DNA of 9,186 nucleotides, taken from an uncultured Clostridium sp. (GTDB lineage: Bacteria > Bacillota > Clostridia > Clostridiales > Clostridiaceae). A model generated the notes under the pieces. The model was not told the DNA's origin, ran no database searches, and was given only the letters and a program-made list of their open reading frames with translations. The DNA lies in contig CAKVNP010000065.1 of the NCBI GenBank assembly GCA_934777095.1, forward strand, positions 1 through 9,186, in the 5' to 3' direction. This document shows, in pieces, positions 1 through 5,848 of the stretch; within the stretch, counting starts at the first letter, position 1, and the number at the start of each line of letters is the position of its first letter. Both the position numbers and the translations under genes were made by a program.

Positions 1-46
1 GTTAAGCTGTTTTAATTAATATTATGTCATAAATCATCATAAATGC

Positions 47-76
47 AAAATAAAAAACCAAGCATATGCTCGGCTT
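47..76 (-). terminator. Intrinsic terminator of the AmmeMemoRadiSam operon
   Basis: Read on the minus strand, the arms at 66-76 and 55-65 pair over about 11 positions with two G-T wobbles. The central palindrome is AGCATATGCT, and a T-rich tract (complement of 47-57) follows. It lies just past the radical SAM stop codon at 80-82, so it should end that transcript. Positions 1-46 show nothing I can assign. Confidence 0.75.
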
Positions 77-79
77 TTA

Positions 80-997
80 TTAATTCATCTTTTGATCACT
101 AATACAATATTCATATTCAGAATTTGTTAAGTTACCTAAATATATATGATGTAAATACTTTCTTAAGATATTAAAGGATTTTTTAATTTCATCTAAAGGA
201 GTTACTGCTGACTGCATTTTATATCTTGGAAAATATCTTGATAGATGCAGTGGAATATCAGGATTTAATTTTCCTAAAAACTGTCCTATATCCATTATTG
301 TTTCATCATCGGTATTTTCATTAGGTACCAAAAGAGTGGTAACTTCAATATGTTTACCCATTTCATAGGCTATTTTAATTGTTTCCTTTACATGATCTAT
401 TTCACCAAAACACAATTTTTTATAGTATTCAGCACCGCCTTTTAAATCAATATTCAAGGCATCAACATAAGGCAGGAGATTTCTTAAAGGTTCTTCATTA
501 ATGTAGCCATTAGTAACTAATACTACCTTATGTTCCTTATTACGTTTTTTTATTTCCTTTGCAACGTCTAATACATATTCATACCAGATGGAAGGCTCAT
601 TATAAGTAAATGCTAATCCTATGTTATTTTCCACCTCTAATGATATTGCAGCCATTTCTTCTGGTGGCACAAACTTACTTTCTGCCTTGTACTGAGAGAT
701 AGAGTAATTCTGGCAGAAAGAACATTTAAAATTACAGCCAAAGGAGCCAATAGATAATATTTGTGAACCTGGATGAAACTCATATAAAGGCTTCTTTTCA
801 ATTGGATCCATTGACATTGAAGTAATCTCCCCATAATTAATACTATATAATCTTATCCTGCCATTGGAATCCTTTAGAGCTTTTCTTACTCCGCATATAC
901 CTAATTTTCCCTCTGATAATCCCTTGCAGTAATGTGGACATAAATAGCAGTTTATCAAACCGTTTTTTTCTTCATAGAATAAAGCTTCTTTATTCAT
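80..997 (-). CDS. amrS: AmmeMemoRadiSam system radical SAM enzyme
   Basis: This 305-residue protein is a radical SAM enzyme of the AmmeMemoRadiSam group (related to pyruvate formate-lyase activases). The CxxxCxxC motif that binds the SAM-cleaving 4Fe-4S cluster is at C88, C92 and C95, within GCNFKCSFCQNYSIS. An N-terminal set of cysteines (C17, C20, C24, C35) may be structural or bind a second metal site. The sequence FTYNEPSIWYEY and the LNIDLKGG region are typical of this subfamily. The ATG at 997 sits inside the last codons of the upstream gene, with AGAGG about 9 bases before it, so the two genes are overlapped by 8 bases and probably translationally coupled. The family recurs next to Memo-like and AMMECR1 proteins. 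I know of no firmly established substrate, so the reaction is left open. It should be cytoplasmic and oxygen-sensitive. Confidence 0.93.
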   Translation of the reverse strand: MNKEALFYEEKNGLINCYLCPHYCKGLSEGKLGICGVRKALKDSNGRIRLYSINYGEITSMSMDPIEKKPLYEFHPGSQILSIGSFGCNFKCSFCQNYSISQYKAESKFVPPEEMAAISLEVENNIGLAFTYNEPSIWYEYVLDVAKEIKKRNKEHKVVLVTNGYINEEPLRNLLPYVDALNIDLKGGAEYYKKLCFGEIDHVKETIKIAYEMGKHIEVTTLLVPNENTDDETIMDIGQFLGKLNPDIPLHLSRYFPRYKMQSAVTPLDEIKKSFNILRKYLHHIYLGNLTNSEYEYCISDQKMN

Positions 998-2396
998 TAT
1001 CTTCGACCTCTTTAAAACGTTCTACCTTAAATCTTTGTAAAGTATAATCCTCGCCAATATCTATACCTGCCTTTTCCCTTGCTATTTCTACTTGTTTTTC
1101 TTTAGTATCTACTCCCTCAAGATTAGGCAGCAGCAGCCCTCTCTTTCTACCGCTAGATACAATTACTCCATATTCCTTTGGATCTAGCCCATTAAAATCT
1201 GTATCCTCCGGCTCTGATAAAAGGTCAACAGAAATATCAATTTCTAATAATTCCTCTTTAGTTACTGGTGAAAATCTAGGATCCTTTAATGCTGCACTTA
1301 AGGAATTCTTAATGATTTCTTCTGCTACAGAATCAGTAACTGGTTCAATAGTTCCAATACAGCCCCTTAATTCACCATTTATCTTTAAGGAAACAAAAAC
1401 ACCTTTTCTCTCATTTAATAAGCTTTTATCTGAAACATCCTTTAGATCTAAAATAGTACCATCATCATAATATTTATTTAAATTCTTTCTAGCTAAAACA
1501 GTATATGGATTTCCTTCATTCATCCTTCTTTCATTTTCCTCTATTTTTCCTCTTACCAGCTTCAGATATAAATCTTCTCCTACCCCTTCATCTTTAAACT
1601 CCATAACTGCATATCCCACACCTAAAGGTCCCTCATAATTTATCAGTTCTGTAGCCACCTTACTTTTATTAATTGCTCCAGCTAAAACATATAATGATCT
1701 TAATCCACATTCCGCTGCTTCATTTACTAAATGATTATCTAGAGAAAATATCTTGGTCATTTCTCCTGACTCTAATATACTTACTAATTCTTTATCAAAT
1801 TCTTGGCCTAATGGAGTATATGGGTATGGTCCATCTTCAGTAAGCCTGTGTGATAAATCACCTGAAGCAATAAATACCGCTTTACTGCCTGTTTCTTCTA
1901 CAGCATCCTTAATAGCTTTACCAAACCTAACTAAATCTAAAGGAGAAATCATTCCATAAGTAAGATGTACTAACTTATATTTTTTATATTTCTCCAAGAA
2001 ATAGAGAGGTACCATTACACCATGGTCTAGTGAAATATCAATTCCATAAAGCCCTGCTGATTCCTCATTAAGTTCAGCTACTGGCACCTGATATTTTCTT
2101 GCTTTATCAATAATTGCCTTAACAAGTGCTGTATTTATCTGATAATTAAACTTTACACTACTAGCTGCAAACTGTGATAAATCTCCACTTATGCTTTCTG
2201 AAGTAATTATTGATACTGCATCTCTAAACACTGTTCCATGAGGAGAAATTATAATTATTGTTTCTGTGCCTAAATCTGCAACTCTTTTACCAGCTTCTTT
2301 AAATGCATTTAAAGTATTAATAACTTCCTCCTCTCGCCCCTTTCCTACCTCCGGCACAACTATTGGTGGATGAGGCATTAAATAATATCCTAACAT
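990..2396 (-). CDS. amrA: AmmeMemoRadiSam fusion protein: Memo/LigB-like domain plus AMMECR1 domain
   Basis: This 468-residue protein joins two parts of the AmmeMemoRadiSam system. Residues 1 to about 270 resemble class III extradiol dioxygenase (LigB)/Memo folds. Candidate metal-binding histidines lie at H9 (MPHPP), H53 (SPHG), H125 (LDHG) and H183 (GDLSHR). Residues from about 290 to 465 are an AMMECR1 domain with its hallmark LRGCIG at 343-348. In other organisms Memo (AmrB) and AMMECR1 (AmrA) are often separate, so this is a B-A fusion; databases usually name the clostridial form 'system protein A'. The ATG at 2396 is preceded by AAGGTGA at a good distance. The gene is first in an operon with the radical SAM enzyme, whose start codon lies within its end. 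The biochemical role is not established. The retained histidines make metal binding plausible, but dioxygenase activity cannot be assumed. Confidence 0.92.
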   Translation of the reverse strand: MLGYYLMPHPPIVVPEVGKGREEEVINTLNAFKEAGKRVADLGTETIIIISPHGTVFRDAVSIITSESISGDLSQFAASSVKFNYQINTALVKAIIDKARKYQVPVAELNEESAGLYGIDISLDHGVMVPLYFLEKYKKYKLVHLTYGMISPLDLVRFGKAIKDAVEETGSKAVFIASGDLSHRLTEDGPYPYTPLGQEFDKELVSILESGEMTKIFSLDNHLVNEAAECGLRSLYVLAGAINKSKVATELINYEGPLGVGYAVMEFKDEGVGEDLYLKLVRGKIEENERRMNEGNPYTVLARKNLNKYYDDGTILDLKDVSDKSLLNERKGVFVSLKINGELRGCIGTIEPVTDSVAEEIIKNSLSAALKDPRFSPVTKEELLEIDISVDLLSEPEDTDFNGLDPKEYGVIVSSGRKRGLLLPNLEGVDTKEKQVEIAREKAGIDIGEDYTLQRFKVERFKEVEDNE

Positions 2397-2433
2397 ACAA
2401 TCACCTTCTAAAATAATCTTTCACTATATATAA

Positions 2434-2457
2434 ATTATATTCCTTTTTCTTATTATA
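2434..2457 (-). promoter_or_regulatory. Candidate promoter -10 elements for the AmmeMemoRadiSam operon
   Basis: Two exact TATAAT hexamers read on the minus strand (2434-2439 and 2452-2457) lie 38-61 bases before the ATG at 2396. Neither has a convincing TTGACA-like -35 box at 16-18 bases. The region is very A+T-rich, so chance matches are likely and the true start site is unresolved. Confidence 0.3.
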
Positions 2458-2530
2458 GTATTTCCCGTAGTAATTCCATTAACACTTACATTTTTTATTC
2501 ATAATAATATTATCTGCACTATAAAATTCA

Positions 2531-2566
2531 AAAGAACTGCATCAATCTTGATTGATACAGTTCTTT
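2531..2566 (-). terminator. Intrinsic terminator after the mgtC-like gene
   Basis: This is a long hairpin: a 9-base outer stem (2531-2539 with 2558-2566), one mismatch (2540/2557), then an inner stem (ATCAAT with ATTGAT) around a four-base loop. It begins eight bases after the mgtC stop codon. The minus-strand tail (TGAATTTTAT) is only moderately T-rich. The plus-strand side also has T-rich sequence, so it may work in both directions. Confidence 0.75.
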
Positions 2567-2573
2567 ATTTTAA

Positions 2574-3269
2574 TTATTTTATTATTTCTGTTTTAACTAC
2601 TTCCTTAAGACTTATTAATTCTGATAATATTTCATTTACATCTATTTCGTCGTCTAAAGTAAGCTTAAGTATTATCTTAGATTTTTCATTAGAAATCTGC
2701 ACGACTTCAATCCCTGAAATATCTATTCCATAATTAATGATAAGCTCCTTTATTCTGCTGATAGATAATTCTAAATCACCTACTATAGAAACCTCAATAT
2801 GCGTAATATTACTTCTCATAATTGCCATCCTTTTTTTAAGCCTAAACAAATCAGTCAAGAAAATATATGCTACTAAAGTTACTATTATTGCACTTATATA
2901 TACACCTGAACCTACCGCCAGACCAATACATGCTGCTAAACATATTGATGCTGCCGTAGTCAATCCTTTTACACTTCTTTTATCCTTTAAAATTGTACCT
3001 GCTCCTAAGAAGCCAATACCAGAAATATATTGGCCAGCTAATCTAAAAACATCATTTGTTCCTCCATTAACTTTATAGTACTCTAATGACGTCAGCTGAA
3101 TAAGCAGCCCTACTAATCCTACCAGCACATGGGTCCTTATCCCAACTACCATGCCTTTCTTTTCTCTATTATATCCTATTGAGCCAACTAATATTACGCA
3201 CAAAACTACTTTAAATAGTATTACTCCTAATTCTTTTAATATTTCTACATTAATTATATTCAATAGCAT
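2574..3269 (-). CDS. MgtC/SapB family inner-membrane protein
   Basis: This 231-residue protein has the MgtC/SapB architecture: a hydrophobic N-terminal half of about five membrane segments (roughly residues 12-31, 43-61, 80-95, 103-120, 121-140) and a soluble ACT-like C-terminal domain (about 155-231). Family motifs are visible: NRE (34-36), GIRTH (43-47), GIGFLGAGTI (84-93) and VKGLTTAAS (100-108). MgtC proteins in pathogens support growth at low magnesium and modulate ATP synthase and phosphate uptake. In clostridia the role is not settled, so I assign the family and not a function. The ATG at 3269 is preceded by GAGGTG about 5 bases upstream. The gene appears monocistronic, closed by the hairpin at 2531-2566. 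No magnesium riboswitch of the M-box type was recognised upstream, although the leader does contain a hairpin at 3298-3327. Confidence 0.9.
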   Translation of the reverse strand: MLLNIINVEILKELGVILFKVVLCVILVGSIGYNREKKGMVVGIRTHVLVGLVGLLIQLTSLEYYKVNGGTNDVFRLAGQYISGIGFLGAGTILKDKRSVKGLTTAASICLAACIGLAVGSGVYISAIIVTLVAYIFLTDLFRLKKRMAIMRSNITHIEVSIVGDLELSISRIKELIINYGIDISGIEVVQISNEKSKIILKLTLDDEIDVNEILSELISLKEVVKTEIIK

Positions 3270-3297
3270 TTCTTCACCTCAAATAACTGTTATTTTA

Positions 3298-3327
3298 AAG
3301 ACTTCATCTATAAATAGATACAGTCTT
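3298..3327 (-). terminator. Terminator-like hairpin in the region upstream of the mgtC-like gene
   Basis: AAGACT (3298-3303) pairs with AGTCTT (3322-3327), and ATCTA (3306-3310) pairs with TAGAT (3315-3319), with a 2x2 internal loop between and a four-base loop at the tip. On the minus strand it is followed by TAAAATAAC, a poor T-tract; on the plus strand by CTATTTTACC. It could be the old terminator of a lost minus-strand gene, a leader hairpin or attenuator of the mgtC-like gene, or a weak plus-strand terminator. The structure is clear but the role is not. Confidence 0.5.
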
Positions 3328-3332
3328 CTATT

Positions 3333-3419
3333 TTACCCTTGTAATCCCTTATGTGATTCTTCTTCATCTTCAAGCTGCTGAAATTCCAATTCACAGAACT
3401 CATCTAGGAAATTATTCCT
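3333..3419 (-). pseudogene. Possible 3' remnant of a lost minus-strand gene
   Basis: One minus-strand frame is open for 28 codons and ends in TAA at 3333-3335. It has a coding-like, purine-first codon pattern and an acidic product containing LEDEEESHKG. It has no ATG and no Shine-Dalgarno site, and it is closed upstream by a stop at 3420-3422. The hairpin at 3298-3327 begins a few bases after its stop, which is the usual layout of a gene end. I do not recognise the peptide. In this A+T-rich region a 28-codon frame can easily occur by chance, so this is a weak call. Confidence 0.2.
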
Positions 3420-3427
3420 TTAATACT

Positions 3428-3433
3428 ATTATA
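3428..3433 (-). promoter_or_regulatory. Candidate -10 box for the mgtC-like gene
   Basis: An exact TATAAT on the minus strand lies about 160 bases before the mgtC start codon. The best -35 candidates at 16-18 bases are poor. If used, it would give a leader of about 150 bases that includes the hairpin at 3298-3327. Confidence 0.25.
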
Positions 3434-3501
3434 TTCTCATAAAGTACTTTTCATATACTTTTTTGAAAATTAAGTAAACAAAGTTATATTATTTATTTCG
3501 T

Positions 3502-3528
3502 GTTATAATATACATAAGTTTAAGGAGG
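3502..3528 (+). promoter_or_regulatory. Extended -10 promoter and Shine-Dalgarno site of the DUF2207 pseudogene
   Basis: TATAAT at 3504-3509 follows a TG-rich extension (CGTGT) and a weak -35 region. AAGGAGG at 3522-3528 precedes the ATG at 3534 by five bases. The start site would fall only a few bases before the Shine-Dalgarno site, giving a very short leader. The 5' expression signals of the gene therefore look intact even though the reading frame is broken. Confidence 0.5.
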
Positions 3529-3533
3529 TATTT

Positions 3534-4876
3534 ATGAAAAAAAATATATTTAAAAGCTTTTTATTTTTTTTAATTCTATTTTTCTCTATCAGTATTAAAT
3601 CCTTTGCTGCTGAAAAAAGCTTTACCATTGATAAGCTAGATATAAATGCAGTTATCTTACCTAATGGTGATGTTAATATAACAGAACAGCTGAGCTACAA
3701 TTTTACCGGTAATTTTAATGGAATCTATCGAGATTATAACCTTAAAGGCTGCAGTGGCTGCCAAATTAATGAAGTTAAGATTATAGATCAAGATAACAAT
3801 GAATATGTAGCTGCAAACAATTCATCTGAAGCAGATTTAACCTATGAAGTAAGTAACTCTGACGGAAATAAAAAATTAAAACTCTTTTGTAAAAGCTCAG
3901 ATGAAGTTAAAACTTTTATCATAAACTACACAATACAAAATGCTGCAGTAAAATATTCAGACGTTGGACAGCTATATTGGAATTTTTATGAGCTTAACGA
4001 CGAAGTTGATGAAATAAAAAAAGGATCACTTAACATCTCACTAGAAAATGATGCTTTTCAAGATGGAAGTTTATCCTATACCATTTATGGAGATGGTTCA
4101 ATTACAACCTCAGATTCTCCATATTTAGTTTCAATAAAGTTTAGGATATTTCTCCTGCTATAGTAGATTATTTATATAATAAATATACCTCTGACGAAAT
4201 ACTTTTCCCTACGTTATTTTATTTAGCATTAAAAGGGTATTATACGCTTAAGACTACTGAACTTTCCAAAGAAAAAAAAGAAGAATTTGAATTTGATTAT
4301 GATTTAATTTTTACAAGAAATACTGCTAATGATCTTCCAAAAGAAAAACATTTAAAATACTTAATAAATTTTCTTAAGAAATATGAAAAAAATAATAGTA
4401 TTTCACTAATTAAGTTATCACACACTCTAAAAAATGACGATAAATTGCAAGAGTTTAAAGATTCCTTTGATAAATGGACGGATATTATAGATGAGGAGTG
4501 TAGAAACAATGGTTTCTTTATTAAAATAAAGGGGCATGAAGTTCTCACTAATGAATTCTATAATGAAAAACTTCAATGGGAAGCCTATAAAACATATCTC
4601 TTAAAATTAGCAGCTAATGATTTTAAAATGACTTTAGAGAGTCCGGATTATCCATTAATCTATGGTCCTGCTCTTAATATTCTAGATGAAAAAATTGAAA
4701 AGCTTGTATCACTTATGCCTAAAAATAATTTAACAACAAATGCCTATATTACAAATTATTTTGCATACAATATGCTTTTCACTTCATTATCAACTGACTC
4801 AGCTAGCAGTTCTTCTAATATCTCTTCAGGAAGCAGCTTTTCTGGCGGTGGTGGTGGAGGGTCTGGTGCCTTTTAA
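3534..4876 (+). pseudogene. Broken DUF2207 family membrane protein (internal deletion and frameshift)
   Basis: The first frame (3534-4163) encodes a signal peptide (KSFLFFLILFFSISIKSFA, cleavage likely after A25) and the start of a DUF2207 ectodomain (GDVNITEQLSYNF, GIYRDY, QLYWNF, GDGSITTSD), then runs into TAG at 4161. A second frame is open from 4145 to TAA at 4876, just after a stop at 4142-4144. It begins DISPAIVDYLYNKY, which matches the family's cytoplasmic SPAxVxYL segment, and ends in a Ser-rich stretch and GGGGGGSGAF, the typical family tail. Intact members, as I recall them, are roughly 550-650 residues with a transmembrane helix before SPAIV and a helix pair later. Both places lack hydrophobic segments here, so the middle is missing as well as the frame. 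The second frame has no ATG; its first standard start is a TTG at 4445 without a good Shine-Dalgarno site. I infer a decayed gene. Expression of two separate polypeptides is possible but unlikely. Confidence 0.85.
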
Positions 4877-4893
4877 TAATCCACATAAAAAAT

Positions 4894-4919
4894 AGGATGT
4901 ATCAAATCTGATACATCCT
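4894..4919. terminator. Bidirectional intrinsic terminator between convergent genes
   Basis: A perfect 11-base stem (AGGATGTATCA with TGATACATCCT) closes a four-base loop. On the plus strand it is followed by TTATTTTATA, ending the DUF2207 pseudogene. On the minus strand it is followed by ATTTTTTATG, ending the PTS/antiterminator operon. The minus-strand tail is the stronger one. Confidence 0.85.
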
Positions 4920-4930
4920 TTATTTTATAT

Positions 4931-4984
4931 GTTATTTACATGAGTTTTGTTATTTACATGAGTTTTGTTATTTACAATGAGTTT
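4931..4984. repeat. Three tandem copies of an 18-base unit
   Basis: GTTATTTACATGAGTTTT occurs exactly twice (4931-4948, 4949-4966). A third copy at 4967-4984 has one A inserted and lacks one T. The array ends two bases before the antiterminator stop codon (4987-4989), between that gene and its terminator. It probably arose by slippage and shows no coding or regulatory sign. Confidence 0.9.
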
Positions 4985-4986
4985 AA

Positions 4987-5823
4987 TTATTCTGCCATTT
5001 CATCCGGGAATATACGCTCTATATGCATAGCTAAATACCCTATTTCTACCGGATGTATGGACTTTTTCAATTCTTTTTCTGCTGTATTGCAGATGTCTTC
5101 AGATATTTTAAAAGAATTGGGAAATCTTTCTTTGATATAATCATTCATATCAAGTTTTATTAATTCATCTTTTAATGTTCTAACCACCATATATTTAACA
5201 TGGCTTGTTAATCTATTATAGGCTAAAGATTCCGTATCAATTTTTTGGCCAGTTTTCTCTTCAATGATAGATACACATTGCCTTACTATTCTTGCAGTCT
5301 GCATAGCTTGTGATATCTTTTCATCTTCGATTGCTGAATGTATATGAAGTGCTATATACCCGACTTCATCATCGCATATTTCTATGCCTTCCATTTCATT
5401 TATTATTTCTTTACCTTTTAATGCAACATTATATTCTTCAGAAAATAGAGCTTTTATATCCTGCGTTAACGGATTACTAATTTCCTCGTTGTTGCGTATT
5501 CTTTTTATTGCAAAAGCAATATGATCAGCTAGAGGGCATAATATCTTCTTATCTATCTTTTTAAACTGTTTTTCAGCTTCAATAATAATCAAGTTTGCAA
5601 TTTCGAGAAACTTAGGTTCAATTGCACTTATTATATCTTTAGATGATCCCCTATCATTTTCTTCCTGTAAAAGATATATTTGAACATCTTTAGGCACATC
5701 AATACGTTCCTTTACTTTTTTCCCAAACCCTATTCCCTTGCCTAATAAAATATATTCCTTATTATTATCCATATTTACAGCTAAAATCCCATTATGGTTT
5801 AACGCCTTTATGACTCTAAACAT
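4987..5823 (-). CDS. glcT: BglG/LicT family transcription antiterminator with two PRDs
   Basis: This 278-residue protein matches the LicT/GlcT/SacT family in length and layout. It has an RNA-binding CAT domain at residues 1 to about 58 (LGKGIGFGKK is the family's G-x-G-x-x-F motif), PRD1 at about 65-170 and PRD2 at about 171-278. The four regulatory histidines sit where expected: H101 (LADH) and H160 (IALHIH) in PRD1, H208 (LTSHVKY) and H267 (LAMHIERIFP) in PRD2. Family knowledge says PTS enzymes phosphorylate these to switch dimerisation and RNA binding. The ATG at 5823 is preceded by AGGGGG and lies 25 bases after the PTS permease stop, so the two genes form an operon. The RAT-like element ahead of the PTS gene is the likely target. 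The symbol glcT is inferred from that context; licT-like specificity is an alternative. Confidence 0.9.
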   Translation of the reverse strand: MFRVIKALNHNGILAVNMDNNKEYILLGKGIGFGKKVKERIDVPKDVQIYLLQEENDRGSSKDIISAIEPKFLEIANLIIIEAEKQFKKIDKKILCPLADHIAFAIKRIRNNEEISNPLTQDIKALFSEEYNVALKGKEIINEMEGIEICDDEVGYIALHIHSAIEDEKISQAMQTARIVRQCVSIIEEKTGQKIDTESLAYNRLTSHVKYMVVRTLKDELIKLDMNDYIKERFPNSFKISEDICNTAEKELKKSIHPVEIGYLAMHIERIFPDEMAE

Positions 5824-5848
5824 ATTTCGCCCCCTATTATATCGTTAA

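Noticed and set aside
2737..3078. Open plus-strand frame of 113 codons
   Set aside because: It is antisense to the mgtC-like gene, which carries family motifs along the same interval; no ribosome site was seen.
3270..3533. M-box magnesium riboswitch ahead of the mgtC-like gene
   Set aside because: The interval holds only one small hairpin and none of the conserved multi-helix core; too little structured sequence is present.
3534..4163. Programmed ribosomal frameshift joining the two DUF2207 frames
   Set aside because: No slippery heptamer with a following stem was seen near 4140-4160, and joining the frames would still lack the transmembrane middle of the family.
4445..4876. Independent 143-residue plus-strand gene starting at TTG
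   Set aside because: The frame is open back to 4145 and encodes a recognisable DUF2207 segment before the TTG; no good Shine-Dalgarno site precedes 4445. It is the 3' part of the pseudogene.
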